Shown here piece by piece: positions 16,102 to 25,254 of a stretch of DNA of 64,000 nt. Position numbers and translations under genes: made by a program. Below the pieces are notes generated by a model, which ran no database searches, was not told where the DNA came from, and was given only the letters and a program-made list of their open reading frames with translations. The stretch spans positions 1-64,000 of the forward strand of contig JANRJL010000109.1 in NCBI GenBank assembly GCA_033763995.1. Reading direction: 5' to 3'. Source of the DNA: GCA-2737725 sp033763995. GTDB taxonomy: Bacteria; Pseudomonadota; Alphaproteobacteria; Rhodospirillales; Rhodospirillaceae. How positions within the stretch are numbered: position 1 is the stretch's first letter; the number at the start of each line of letters is the position of its first letter.

Positions 16102-18057
16102 CTAAACGCGAGCATAGCGCTGGCGCCAAAGCCGGCGGTAAATGCCCTCAACGTCGCGCGCATAGCTTTTCGCGTCGCAAAGCCGCGATTGCGCGACTTT
16201 CGTGCGCAGGTTCTGGCGGAGATCGGCGAGGGCCTGGCGCCGGCTTGCCCAGTGAACCGCTTTGCGGACAAAGTCGTCGTCATCCCGCGCAATCCAATCG
16301 GACAGACCCACGCACGACAGCAAACTCGCGCCGACCCGCCCGGCATGGGCTTGGCCCGCCGGCGTCAGCACCGGCACGCCCATCCAGAGCGCTTCGCAGG
16401 TGGTCGTCGTGCCGTTGTAAGGCGTGGGATCGAGCGCGATATCGACACGGGCGTAGGTCGCGAGATGACCGCGGTCATCGGGGTTCCAGCCGATGAGATC
16501 CAACCGGTCCGGGTGAACGCCTGCGGCCGTGAATTTTTCAATGAACAGGTCTTGCGTTTCGCGTTCGGCCAGCGGCTTGGTTTTGAGCAGCAAGCGAGAG
16601 CCCGGAATTTGTTTCAGCACCTCTGCCCACAGCCTGATCGTCGCCGGCGAGATCTTGGCGAGCTTGTTGAAGGAGCCGAAGGTGACCGCGTTGTTGGCCA
16701 TGGCCGGCAGCGGCCCGACGTCGGGGGCATCGCCCGGCGGCGCATAGCAGTGTAGCCCTTGCGCAATGCGTTCCAGCCGCTCCGTGGCGAATCGATCCGC
16801 CTGATCCATGGGGTCCGTCACATCGTCGCACAGGCGCGCATCCATGGACGGCAGGCCCGTGGTGTCGGGATAGCCGATGCCGGTGACTTGAATCGGCGCC
16901 GCGCGCGCGGCAAACACATCCAGGCGATTGCCCAAGGTATGGCCGGCCAGATCAACCAAGATGTCGATCCGGTCGCGCTGAATCATCTCCACCACGCTTG
17001 CCGCGCCAAGGCCCGCGATGTCACGCCATTGATCGGCGAGTGCCCTTAACTTCGCCGTGACCTCGTCGCCATGGGCCACGTTGGAATAGCAGATCACTTC
17101 CACCGCGCGGCGATCATGGGCGGCGAGCAATGGCTCGATGAAGAAACTCACGGAATGACGCCTGAAATCAGGCGATACATATCCCACGCGAAGCCGCCGA
17201 TTTGGATCCGGTTCGATCACGCGCGGGCGCGGCGGGCTCGATTGTCCCAGTCCCCAGGCCTGATGCGCTAGAAACAGCTTCGCTGGATTATCCTCCAGAT
17301 AGTGGATGGAAAACAGGCGATTATCGTGAGCGGCGGTGTGACCGGGTTCCTTGGCGAGCACGTCGTCCAAACGTTTCAGGCCCTGATCCACCAGACCGCG
17401 CTCGATATCGGCGACACCCAGATTCACGGCCGCGGCGATATTGTCGGGATCGAAGCGCAGGGCGTCGCCGTGGGCCTTGGCGGCGGCGGAGAACCGTCCC
17501 TGCCCCGCCAAGACGATGCCAAGGTTGTTATGGGCCATCGAAAACTGCGGCAGTTGCGCGATGGCGGTTTCCAGCGCCGCCAAGGCCTCGCCGGGGCGTC
17601 CCAGTTGATCGAGGACGTTGCCGAGATTGTTCCAGGCGACGGGATAGACGTCTTGCAGGGTCACCGCGCGGCGGTAGGCGGCTTCGGCCTCGCTCAGTTT
17701 TCCTTGGCGTTCGAGTGCCAGGCCGAGGTTGAAATGGCTGGCCGGTCGGGTGGGCTCCGCCGCCACCGCTTCGCATAGCGCCGCGACGGCGGCGTCCGTG
17801 CGACCGAGATCCAAGAGTGCCCGCCCCTTGAGCAGAAGCGTGTGGGCGTCGTGAGGCTCGCGCGCCAGGCATTGGTCACAAAAGCCGATGGCCTCGTCCA
17901 AGGCCCGCGCCTCGAACCTCAACGTCGCCGCAAATCGCAAGGCCGGCAACGCGGGCGCGGGATCGCGGAGGATGTCTTGGAGGGCCGTCCACGCTTCTTG
18001 ATCGAGGTTGGCGTGGTAATACTTCATCGCCACGTCGAGACGCGGATCGGTTGCCAT
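16102..18057 (-). CDS. TPR-GT41 glycosyltransferase (FlmG/OGT-like)
   Basis: Product of 651 residues. About six TPR units (roughly residues 1-245) precede a GT41-type C-terminal half: RVGYVSPDFRRHSVSFF (about 285), DILVDLAGHTLGNR (about 360), GYPDTTG (about 390) and DPTPYNGTTTTCEALWMGVPVL (about 542) with downstream HAGRVGASLL. These are the O-GlcNAc-transferase motifs. In Caulobacter a TPR-GT protein, FlmG, O-glycosylates flagellins; the flagellin genes lie about 4 kb upstream on the same strand. The upstream TPR-GT41 gene ends six bases before this start, so the two are probably one operon. Donor sugar unknown. Confidence 0.82.
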   Translation of the reverse strand: MATDPRLDVAMKYYHANLDQEAWTALQDILRDPAPALPALRFAATLRFEARALDEAIGFCDQCLAREPHDAHTLLLKGRALLDLGRTDAAVAALCEAVAAEPTRPASHFNLGLALERQGKLSEAEAAYRRAVTLQDVYPVAWNNLGNVLDQLGRPGEALAALETAIAQLPQFSMAHNNLGIVLAGQGRFSAAAKAHGDALRFDPDNIAAAVNLGVADIERGLVDQGLKRLDDVLAKEPGHTAAHDNRLFSIHYLEDNPAKLFLAHQAWGLGQSSPPRPRVIEPDPNRRLRVGYVSPDFRRHSVSFFIEPLLAAHDRRAVEVICYSNVAHGDEVTAKLRALADQWRDIAGLGAASVVEMIQRDRIDILVDLAGHTLGNRLDVFAARAAPIQVTGIGYPDTTGLPSMDARLCDDVTDPMDQADRFATERLERIAQGLHCYAPPGDAPDVGPLPAMANNAVTFGSFNKLAKISPATIRLWAEVLKQIPGSRLLLKTKPLAERETQDLFIEKFTAAGVHPDRLDLIGWNPDDRGHLATYARVDIALDPTPYNGTTTTCEALWMGVPVLTPAGQAHAGRVGASLLSCVGLSDWIARDDDDFVRKAVHWASRRQALADLRQNLRTKVAQSRLCDAKSYARDVEGIYRRLWRQRYARV

Positions 18058-18063
18058 TGATGC

Positions 18064-20841
18064 CTACAACGTCTTGACCAGAACCCCTTGGATCGAATCC
18101 TCGGGGCGAAGTTCCGGCGGGAGCTTGAATTCATGGGTTTCAGGGCCCGCGCACCACCGCCGCCAGAGGTCGCGGTAAACGCCCTCAAGCTTGCGCGTGA
18201 ATCCAACTTCATCGCGCAGCGGCGAGGCCGCCATCATCGGACGCAGCTTTGATCGCGTCTCGGCCAGGAAAGTTGGATCGCGGCCCCATGCGACGGCCTT
18301 GGCGATGTAATCATCGACGTTCTTGGCGACAAAGGGTTCGGCCAGGCCCGTGGCAGTCAACAAACTATCACCCACCCGGGCCGTATGCCGTGTGCCGCGC
18401 AGCGTCAGGACGGGCACGCCCATCCACAAGGCCTCGCAGGTCGTCGTGGTTCCATTGTACGGAAACGTGTCCAGCGCCAAGTCAACCAATGCATATTGGG
18501 CCAAGTGATCCTGCACCGAGGGCACGAAGGACTCCATGCCGATGCGCGCGGGATCGATGCCAAACCGCTCGAAATCGTCACGGATGCGCCGTTGCACGGA
18601 CGGATCGCGGAGTTGCTTGCACTTCACGTAGAAGCGCGAGCCGGGCACAGCCTTCAAGATGGCGCACCACGCCGCCATGACCCGGTCATTGACCTTGGGC
18701 AGGACGTTGAAGGACGCGAACGTCACGTAGCCTTTCTCGAGATGGGGCGCGGGCGCCGGCTCCGGCGCGCGGCCATGGGGGCGGTAGCAATGAAAGCAAT
18801 CGGGCAACCGAATGATTTCCTCGGTACAGTACTGCTCCGATTGCCCGACGGGATCGGCCCGCCCATCCGTGATGCGGTAACCCATGGCGGGAACGCCGCT
18901 GGTGTCGGGATAGCCCAGATATTCGATCTGCACGGGCGCAACGCCGCGGGCGCAGACGGGCATGCGGTTCCCCGATGTATGGCCGCCGAGATCCACCAGG
19001 ATATCAACCTGATCGTCGCGCATGCGGCCGGCAAAGGCCTCGTCGGTGAGGCCCAAGGTCTCGACCCACACGTCGGCGACACGCTTGAGCCCTTCGGTCA
19101 CGGCATCCTTGCGCGATGTATTGGAGTACAGAATGATCTTGAAACGATCCCGGTCGTGCTTCTCCATCAGCGCTTCGAAAAAATAGGCGACCGAGTGCGC
19201 ACGGAAATCCGGCGACATATAAGCCAGCGTGAGCTTCCGGTCGGGCTGGCGCGCCAGGGCATGAGGGCGAGACAGATCGCGCGCCGTGGCCGCGAACCGC
19301 CGCCCATACTCCTGATGGATCGCCAGAATCTCGGCGTTACTCAGGTCGGGCTCATAGAGCGACGAAAAGCAATAGTTCGAGTAAAACGTCGGCGCGGAAG
19401 TCGTGTTCACGTCGGCGGCGTGTTTCATGGCCTCGCGCGCGGCCGTGATGAAGTGCTGGTCGAGCAACAGGACGCCCAAGGTGTTGTGGGCCATGGCGTT
19501 GCGGGGATCGACGGCCAGCGTCTTGCGGATTTCCTCCTCGGCTTGGGCGAGCCGCTGATCTTCCAACAACGTGACCGCCAAGCCGTAGCGCGCGAACGCA
19601 TTATCGGGATTGCGGTCGAGAATCTTGCGATAGACCTCGATGGCCTGATCCGCTTGACCCAGCATGTAATGCGCCACGCCAAGATTACCAAGCGCTTCAT
19701 CATAGCTCGGGTCGCGCGTCACGGCGTTGGCCAAGGCGAGCACTGCTTCGTCGAAGCGAAACATGCGCAGCAACAACGCGCCGTGATTGTTGCTGATGAC
19801 CGGCAGGTCGGGCCTCAACGCGGCGGCTTTCCGGAACAGTTTCTCCGCCTCCGTCCAACGATTCTTCAGGGTTAACGTCAGCCCTAGATTGTTCAGCGCT
19901 TCGGCCGAGTTCGGACTGAGCGCCACGGCCTTTTCAAGCACGTCGACCGCCTGTTCGAGCCTTTCCGCCGCTCGCAGCAGATTTCCGTAGGCATTGAGCA
20001 CACCGGAATGAGCGGGATGCGCGACTGCGGCGGCGGCCAGAACGTCAAGGCCCTCGTCCAACCGACCGAGATCGCGCAGCGCATTGCCGAGATTGGCCTT
20101 GGCCTCGGCATAGTCGGGCTTCTGGGCGATCGCTGCACGATAATGCTCGGCCGCCGCCATATGCTGGGACTTCGCGGACAGAACGTTGCCGAGATTATTG
20201 TGGGTGACGGGATCGTCGGGGTTCAACGCCAAGGCTTCGCGATAAGACTGCTGCGCCGAGTCAAGTTCACCGAGATCGCGCTGCGCGACACCGAGATTCA
20301 CCCAGGCGTCAATGGCCGACGGGTCCAGCCGCACGGCTTCGCTCAACGCCGGCAGGGCCTCGGCCGGGCGGCGCGCCTTGAGCAGAATCGTGCCCAAGAC
20401 CTGGTGAGCCCGCGCCGATTGACGGTTGAAGGCCACGGCCATCCGGGCGCCGGCCACGGCCTCATCATGGCGCCCCGCCCGCTCCAAGATTTGAGCCCTG
20501 GCGATCAACGCATCGGTGTCACCCGGCTTGCGCTGCAGCGCGGCCTCAAGGGCCGTCAGGGCTTGATCAAATCTCGCCTGGTCGGCAAGCAGAAAAGCCA
20601 GACGAATAATATAGGTCAGATTATCGGGCGAAAGCTGGCAAGCCTTGCCAAGGGAGGAAAATGCCGCACCATGATCGCCACGGCGTTGGGCGATCAGGCC
20701 GGAGATGTGATGCGCCTCGGCATCATCGGGCGATTTCGCGAGATGCGTCTCGACCAGCAAGGCCGCTCCGTCGACGTCATCCGCATCCAAGAAGCGCAGC
20801 GCGTTTTGCAGCAACGGCGCTGGACCTGTGGATACGTTCAT
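18064..20841 (-). CDS. Large TPR-GT41 glycosyltransferase
   Basis: Product of 925 residues. About thirteen consecutive TPR units fill residues 10-485, followed by the GT41 domain: LAYMSPDFRAHSVAYFFEAL, DILVDLGGHTSGNRM, GYPDTSGVPAM and, near residue 790, DTFPYNGTTTTCEALWMGVPVL with HTARVGDSLL. It is the biggest of the TPR transferases here. The long superhelix would bind a protein substrate such as flagellin or a flagellin-chaperone complex, by analogy with OGT and FlmG. It starts 54 bases after the flaF stop and continues the flagellin, flbT, flaF gene order on the minus strand. Confidence 0.82.
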   Translation of the reverse strand: MNVSTGPAPLLQNALRFLDADDVDGAALLVETHLAKSPDDAEAHHISGLIAQRRGDHGAAFSSLGKACQLSPDNLTYIIRLAFLLADQARFDQALTALEAALQRKPGDTDALIARAQILERAGRHDEAVAGARMAVAFNRQSARAHQVLGTILLKARRPAEALPALSEAVRLDPSAIDAWVNLGVAQRDLGELDSAQQSYREALALNPDDPVTHNNLGNVLSAKSQHMAAAEHYRAAIAQKPDYAEAKANLGNALRDLGRLDEGLDVLAAAAVAHPAHSGVLNAYGNLLRAAERLEQAVDVLEKAVALSPNSAEALNNLGLTLTLKNRWTEAEKLFRKAAALRPDLPVISNNHGALLLRMFRFDEAVLALANAVTRDPSYDEALGNLGVAHYMLGQADQAIEVYRKILDRNPDNAFARYGLAVTLLEDQRLAQAEEEIRKTLAVDPRNAMAHNTLGVLLLDQHFITAAREAMKHAADVNTTSAPTFYSNYCFSSLYEPDLSNAEILAIHQEYGRRFAATARDLSRPHALARQPDRKLTLAYMSPDFRAHSVAYFFEALMEKHDRDRFKIILYSNTSRKDAVTEGLKRVADVWVETLGLTDEAFAGRMRDDQVDILVDLGGHTSGNRMPVCARGVAPVQIEYLGYPDTSGVPAMGYRITDGRADPVGQSEQYCTEEIIRLPDCFHCYRPHGRAPEPAPAPHLEKGYVTFASFNVLPKVNDRVMAAWCAILKAVPGSRFYVKCKQLRDPSVQRRIRDDFERFGIDPARIGMESFVPSVQDHLAQYALVDLALDTFPYNGTTTTCEALWMGVPVLTLRGTRHTARVGDSLLTATGLAEPFVAKNVDDYIAKAVAWGRDPTFLAETRSKLRPMMAASPLRDEVGFTRKLEGVYRDLWRRWCAGPETHEFKLPPELRPEDSIQGVLVKTL

Positions 20842-20894
20842 GACCGTTCTTCTGGAGCGTCCCCGGCGGGCTGTCGTGGGCTTCGGCGGCCCGG

Positions 20895-21320
20895 CTAGGC
20901 GGACTCAGCGCGGCTCGGTTGCGGGCTTGTCGCGGCCACGCCCGCCTGTGCCGCGACACTATTGGTGCGCAGGCCGGCGGCGAGGTTGCGATTGATCGTG
21001 ATCAAGATATCGAGGTCTTTGGCTTCGCTCGACCGCAGCGCCTTGGTGGTTTGCTTGTCGACGAAGATGCTCAAGCTCATCACGTTCGCCTTGATCTCCG
21101 GCGGCAATTGATTGGCGGGATCCGTGAGATCGGCTTGGATAATGGTCCACAGCAGATGATTGAAGCGCAGCGCCTTCGCGAATTCTTCAAGAATGTCCGA
21201 CTTACCCTTGGCTTCTTCCAGCAACAGCGCGGCCTTCGTGAAGGCCATGGCCTCCACTTCGCGCGGGCTTAAGTTGCGCTTCTGCTGCTGCTGATAAGCG
21301 CCAACCTTATCCTTTGACAT
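20895..21320 (-). CDS. flaF: Flagellin regulator or secretion factor FlaF
   Basis: Product of 141 residues. The start MSKDKVGAYQQQQKRNLSPREVEAMAF, then ALRFNHLLWTIIQADL and NQLPPEIKANVMSLSIFVDKQT match FlaF. In Caulobacter FlaF supports flagellin synthesis and secretion and acts together with FlbT, the neighbouring gene, whose end it overlaps by 14 bases. A paralogue with the same middle motifs is at 8131-8484. The last 25 residues are Ala/Ser/Pro-rich. Confidence 0.88.
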   Translation of the reverse strand: MSKDKVGAYQQQQKRNLSPREVEAMAFTKAALLLEEAKGKSDILEEFAKALRFNHLLWTIIQADLTDPANQLPPEIKANVMSLSIFVDKQTTKALRSSEAKDLDILITINRNLAAGLRTNSVAAQAGVAATSPQPSRAESA

Positions 21321-21705
21321 TGGCCAAGGCCTCCGCTTCGTACTTGATGAGCTGGCGGCAATTCTTCAGCGCGCGATAGTGATCGCCAGCCAGAATGTGT
21401 TGCGACATCTCGACCATCAGATCAATCGCGCGAGGGTCCATCGGCATGACGATCATTTGTCTCATGATCATGAAGTAAATGCCATGGTAATCTTTTTCCC
21501 GCGCGGGGTTGATATACATGTTCAAGATCACGTTGTAGAGCTTCTTGCCGAACGTGTCGGCCTTCTCTTCCGTGATGATGTCCTTCTCGCGCACCACGGG
21601 CACGCGATTGAGGACGACAAATTCCGTCTTCGCCGGTCCGTTGGCGATGACGGCGGTCCCGATCAGGACCTTTTCGTTGGGCTTCAGGGTCAGTTTCAGC
21701 GGCAT
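21307..21705 (-). CDS. flbT: Flagellin post-transcriptional regulator FlbT
   Basis: Product of 132 residues, the usual length. The start MPLKLTLKPNEKVLIGTAVIANG and the motif EKDYHGIYFMIMRQMI (near residue 70) are typical. In Caulobacter FlbT binds the 5' untranslated region of flagellin mRNA and promotes its decay until the hook is complete. The frame continues upstream to 21765, but the ATG at 21705 gives the family N-terminus. It lies 150 bases downstream of the last flagellin gene and overlaps flaF. Confidence 0.92.
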   Translation of the reverse strand: MPLKLTLKPNEKVLIGTAVIANGPAKTEFVVLNRVPVVREKDIITEEKADTFGKKLYNVILNMYINPAREKDYHGIYFMIMRQMIVMPMDPRAIDLMVEMSQHILAGDHYRALKNCRQLIKYEAEALANVKG

Positions 21706-21855
21706 GATAGCTAAACTCGTACTGTGATCGCGTGAAAAAAGCTTTAAGGCTCGGCCCTTTACCACGGGGCGCGGGTTGCGGTCGATGGGCCATGGGAAAG
21801 CCCGCCGGCCGGCTTGCGAAAGCGCCGGAGGCGTCGCTTAAGCCGCGCGATCAGC

Positions 21856-22749
21856 CTAGCTGAAGAGGCGCAGAACCGCTTGTTCGGACTGCTGGGCGAT
21901 GGACAGAGAGATGGTGCCCAACTGCTGGCGTGTTTGCAGCGACAGCAGATTGGCCGACTCTTCGTTCAGGTCGGCGTTGACCAGGTCGGCGGCGCCGCCC
22001 TTGAGCGTATTCACGATGTTCTCGATGAAGGTGCGGCGAATTTCGAGCAAGGCCGAACGGGTGCCGAAGGCTTGGCCCGACTGCCGGACCGTGATCAGCG
22101 CGGAATCGATGGCACGCAAGGCAGAATTGATCGCCGTGATCGCGGCCGTCCCGGTTTGACCCCAAACGGTTGAAACGCCCGCCGTGCCGGTTGCCGTGGC
22201 TGATCGTCCCAGGATTGAGTTGAAGTCCGTGGAACTCAACCCGCTGATGACCAGCTGGTTGATGGCCTTGGCTTCCGTGCGCTCGTTGAACTTCACCGTC
22301 AATGTGTCCGAACCAGGCGCGAAGGCCGCGGTGGAATTCTTCAGAAGATTGACGCCGTTAAAGCTCGAATCTTCGAGCAGGTTATCGACTTGACTGCGAA
22401 GTTCGTTGAACTGGCTGGCAAGCTTGGAGCGCGTTGTACTTTCCGGCGAGGAAATCGCCGATTGCGCCAGCGCCTTCATCTGCTTCAAGGTCGATTCGAC
22501 GGTCTCAAGACCCTGAATGGCGGTGCGGATGACGTTGATGCCGTCGGTGATGCCGGTCTTGATCGACAACAGGTCCGAAGCGCGGCTATTGAGGTTGCGC
22601 GCCTTGAAGAAGGCCAGCGCGTCGTCGATGGCGCTGTTGACCTTCAAGCCCGTGGCGAGGCGTTCTTGCGTCCGACCGATCAAACCGGTCGTGCGCTGCA
22701 ACGACAGCAGGTTCGTGCGCGTCGCCGTTGTAAGCGTAATGTCGCCCAT
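21856..22749 (-). CDS. Flagellin, copy 1 (most distal of four)
   Basis: Product of 297 residues, a short flagellin with conserved N-terminal (about 1-140) and C-terminal (about 205-297) helical domains and only a small middle. The N-terminus begins MGDITLTTATRTNLLSLQRT and the C-terminus ends SIAQQSEQAVLRLFS. It is the most divergent of the four copies, for example SRASDLLSIKTGITDG where the others have ARAGDL or ARASDL. It ends 150 bases before flbT. No strong terminator follows; only a weak GC-rich hairpin near 21800 is seen. Confidence 0.93.
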   Translation of the reverse strand: MGDITLTTATRTNLLSLQRTTGLIGRTQERLATGLKVNSAIDDALAFFKARNLNSRASDLLSIKTGITDGINVIRTAIQGLETVESTLKQMKALAQSAISSPESTTRSKLASQFNELRSQVDNLLEDSSFNGVNLLKNSTAAFAPGSDTLTVKFNERTEAKAINQLVISGLSSTDFNSILGRSATATGTAGVSTVWGQTGTAAITAINSALRAIDSALITVRQSGQAFGTRSALLEIRRTFIENIVNTLKGGAADLVNADLNEESANLLSLQTRQQLGTISLSIAQQSEQAVLRLFS

Positions 22750-22942
22750 GTTCGGACCTCTTGAGTCTTCACGCGAGTCACAGGACTCGCTTGCTCGATT
22801 CTTTCCACCGTGCGCCCAATACGGGCGCGCGAATGGCTCACGTTCTGTGCATCCACCCTATGGGATAGAGGGAAAAGGCGAACAAAAAGTTAAGATTGGA
22901 AACGATTCGAATCGAAGTGGACGATCTCGGCTGAACAAAAAA

Positions 22943-22964
22943 GGCGGCGAGTTGCCTCGCCGCC
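22943..22964 (-). terminator. Terminator of flagellin copy 2
   Basis: On the minus strand GGCGGCGAG pairs with CTCGCCGCC around a four-base loop, followed by a run of T (complement of the A run at 22936-22942). It lies 25 bases after the stop of the flagellin at 22989-23879. Confidence 0.88.
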
Positions 22965-22988
22965 TTAAGAAATCGTGAAGACTCGCGA

Positions 22989-23879
22989 TTAGAACAGTCG
23001 GAGCACCGACTGCTCGGACTGTTGCGCGATCCCGAGCGAGATCGTGCCCAACTGTTGGCGCGTTTGCAGCGACAACAGATTGGCCGATTCTTCGTTGAGG
23101 TCGGCGTTCACCAGATCCGCGGCGCCGCCCTTGAGGGTGTTGATGATGTTTTCCGTGAATTCGCGGCGAATTTCGAGCATCGATGAATTCGTGCCGAAGG
23201 TCTGCGCCGTTTGACGCACGGTCACCAACGCCGAGTCGATGGCGCGAATCGCCGAGTTGATCGCGGTGATGGCCGCCGTGCCGGTTTGGCCCCACACGGT
23301 CGTCGAACCGGCGGTGCCGGTGGCGACGGCGGAGCGTGCCATGATCGAGTTGAAGTCCGACGACGCCAGACCGCTGACGATCAACTGGTTGACTGACTTG
23401 GAATCGATGCGCTCGTTGAACTTCACCGTCATGTTGTCGGCGCCGACGGTGAACGGATTGGACGAATTCTTCAGCAGGTTGACGCCGCTGTAGCTGGCGT
23501 CTTCCATGACGTTGTCGACCTGGCTGCGCAGTTCGTTGAACTGGCTGGCGAGCTTGGCGCGGGTCGAGCTTTCGGGCGACGACACGGCCGACTGGGCCAG
23601 CGCCTTCATCTGCTTCAGGATCGACTCGATCGACTCGAGGCCCTGCACGGTGGCGCGCAGCACTGCGATGCCGTTCATGATGTCGTCCTTGATGGCCGAC
23701 AAGTCGCTCGCCCGCGCGTTCAAATTGCGCGCCTTGAAGAAGGCAAGCGCGTCGTCGATGGCGCTGTTGACCTTTTGGCCCGAGGCCAAGCGTTCTTGCG
23801 TGCGGCCGATCAGTCCGGTCGTGCGCTGCAGCGACAGCAGGTTCGTGCGTGTCGCAGTCGAGAGTGTAATGTCGCCCAT
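22989..23879 (-). CDS. Flagellin, copy 2
   Basis: Product of 296 residues, flagellin with the same domain layout as its neighbours: start MGDITLSTATRTNLLSLQRT, middle NPFTVGADNMTVKFNER, end SIAQQSEQ-type helix (GIAQQSEQSVLRLF). It differs from the other copies mainly in the segment around residues 60-80 and in the middle. Its 5' leader contains CCTAGAAAAGG immediately before the ribosome-binding site, a string shared with the leader of copy 4. Ser and Thr residues in the short middle are possible O-glycosylation sites, which is inference. Confidence 0.93.
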   Translation of the reverse strand: MGDITLSTATRTNLLSLQRTTGLIGRTQERLASGQKVNSAIDDALAFFKARNLNARASDLSAIKDDIMNGIAVLRATVQGLESIESILKQMKALAQSAVSSPESSTRAKLASQFNELRSQVDNVMEDASYSGVNLLKNSSNPFTVGADNMTVKFNERIDSKSVNQLIVSGLASSDFNSIMARSAVATGTAGSTTVWGQTGTAAITAINSAIRAIDSALVTVRQTAQTFGTNSSMLEIRREFTENIINTLKGGAADLVNADLNEESANLLSLQTRQQLGTISLGIAQQSEQSVLRLF

Positions 23880-24119
23880 GTGTGCTACCCCTTTTCTAGG
23901 CAGAGGGACAATTGCTTGAACAGATCAACCGCAATCTCGTCTCGACGGGACCGAACGCAGAGGCTTGGTCGCGCCGTGTCGTAACGGCGGTATTCACCGC
24001 ATGCCTTTTACGGGAGAGGTTGCAAATAAAAGGTTAACGTCGCTGAGTTTTTTCGACGCTTGTCGCAGGGCATCGAGGATTTGGCGCAAGTCGGCTAATG
24101 CAATGAAAACAAAAGAAAA

Positions 24120-24139
24120 CGGCGGGCTTTGGCCCGCCG
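24120..24139 (-). terminator. Terminator of flagellin copy 3
   Basis: CGGCGGGC and GCCCGCCG pair around a four-base loop; on the minus strand the stem is followed by TTTTCTTTTGTTTTC. It lies 29 bases after the stop of the flagellin at 24169-25059. Confidence 0.85.
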
Positions 24140-24168
24140 TTGCTTTATTTGCCGAGGAATGTCTTGGC

Positions 24169-25059
24169 TTAGAACAACCGCAGAACTGATTGCTCGGACT
24201 GCTGCGCGATCGACAGCGAGATCGTGCCCAACTGCTGGCGAGTCTGGAGCGACAACAGGTTGGCTGATTCTTCGTTGAGGTCGGCGTTCACGAGTTCCGA
24301 AGCGCCACCCTTGAGGGTGTTGATCAAGTTCTCGGTGAACTGGCGACGAATTTCGAGCAGCGAGGAATTGGTGCCGAGGGTTTGCGAGACTTGACGCACG
24401 GTCACCATGGCCGAGTCGATGGCGCGAATGGCCGAATTGATGGCGGTGATCGCCGCCGTGCCGGTTTGACCCCACACGGTCGTGGTGCCGGCCGTGCCAT
24501 TGGCGACGGCAGAACGCGCCATGATCGATTGGAAATCCGTGGCGTTGACGCCGCTCACGATCAACTGATTGACGGCCGATTGAGTCGTGCGCTCGTTGAA
24601 CTTCACCGTCAGCTGGTCCGCGCCGGCCGTAAATGCCGAGGTCGTGTTCTTCAGCAAGTTGACGCCGTTAAACTTGGCGTCTTCCGCGAGATTGTCGACT
24701 TGACTGCGCAGTTCGTTGAACTGGCTGGCCAGCTTGGCGCGGGTCGAACTTTCCGGCGATGACACGGCCGAGGCCGCCAAGGCCTTCATCTGCTTCAACG
24801 TCGCTTCAATGGATTCCAATCCCTGAACCGCCGCCCGGATGGTGCTGATGCCGTTGGCGATCTGGTCCTTGATGGTCGCGAGATCGCCCGCGCGGGCATT
24901 GAGGTTGCGCGCTTTGAAAAAGGCCAAGGCGTCGTCGATGGCGCTGTTGACCTTGAGGCCAGAGGCCAAGCGCTCCTGCGTCCGCCCAATCAGTCCCGTC
25001 GTGCGTTGCAACGACAAGAGATTGGTTCGAGTCGCATTTGAAAGAGTAATGTCGCCCAT
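24169..25059 (-). CDS. Flagellin, copy 3
   Basis: Product of 296 residues. The N-terminus is MGDITLSNATRTNLLSLQRT and the helical region 40-140 is nearly the same as in copy 4 (ARAGDLATIKD). The middle reads TSAFTAGADQLTVKFNERTTQSAVNQL. The C-terminal half matches copy 4 almost throughout (LLEIRRQFTENLINTLKGGASELVNADLNEE), so these two are the most recent duplicates or have been homogenised by gene conversion. The gene has its own leader of about 110 bases and its own terminator. Confidence 0.93.
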   Translation of the reverse strand: MGDITLSNATRTNLLSLQRTTGLIGRTQERLASGLKVNSAIDDALAFFKARNLNARAGDLATIKDQIANGISTIRAAVQGLESIEATLKQMKALAASAVSSPESSTRAKLASQFNELRSQVDNLAEDAKFNGVNLLKNTTSAFTAGADQLTVKFNERTTQSAVNQLIVSGVNATDFQSIMARSAVANGTAGTTTVWGQTGTAAITAINSAIRAIDSAMVTVRQVSQTLGTNSSLLEIRRQFTENLINTLKGGASELVNADLNEESANLLSLQTRQQLGTISLSIAQQSEQSVLRLF

Positions 25060-25194
25060 ATCGTACCCCCGGTCAGGCCGAGCGCGTTCAATTCGTGTGA
25101 AGACGCTCGCTTAGGTTGAACACTCGATATCCCGTAGTGTCCTAAATGGCGTGGTTTTCTTAATATACCGTTTCTTTTTTCGCCGGAAGACAAC

Positions 25195-25224
25195 AAAACG
25201 GCGGACCGAGAGGTCCGCCGTTTT
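25195..25224 (-). terminator. Terminator of flagellin copy 4
   Basis: AAAACGGCGGACC pairs with GGTCCGCCGTTTT around GAGA, a 13-bp perfect stem. It lies 31 bases after the stop of the flagellin at 25255-26145 and could stop transcripts from either side. Confidence 0.9.
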
Positions 25225-25254
25225 AATGATGTCGTGCGTCGATAAAAGCGCCGC

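Noticed and set aside
21795..21830. GC-rich hairpin after the last flagellin as terminator
   Set aside because: The stem is short and overlapping, and no T run follows on the minus strand.
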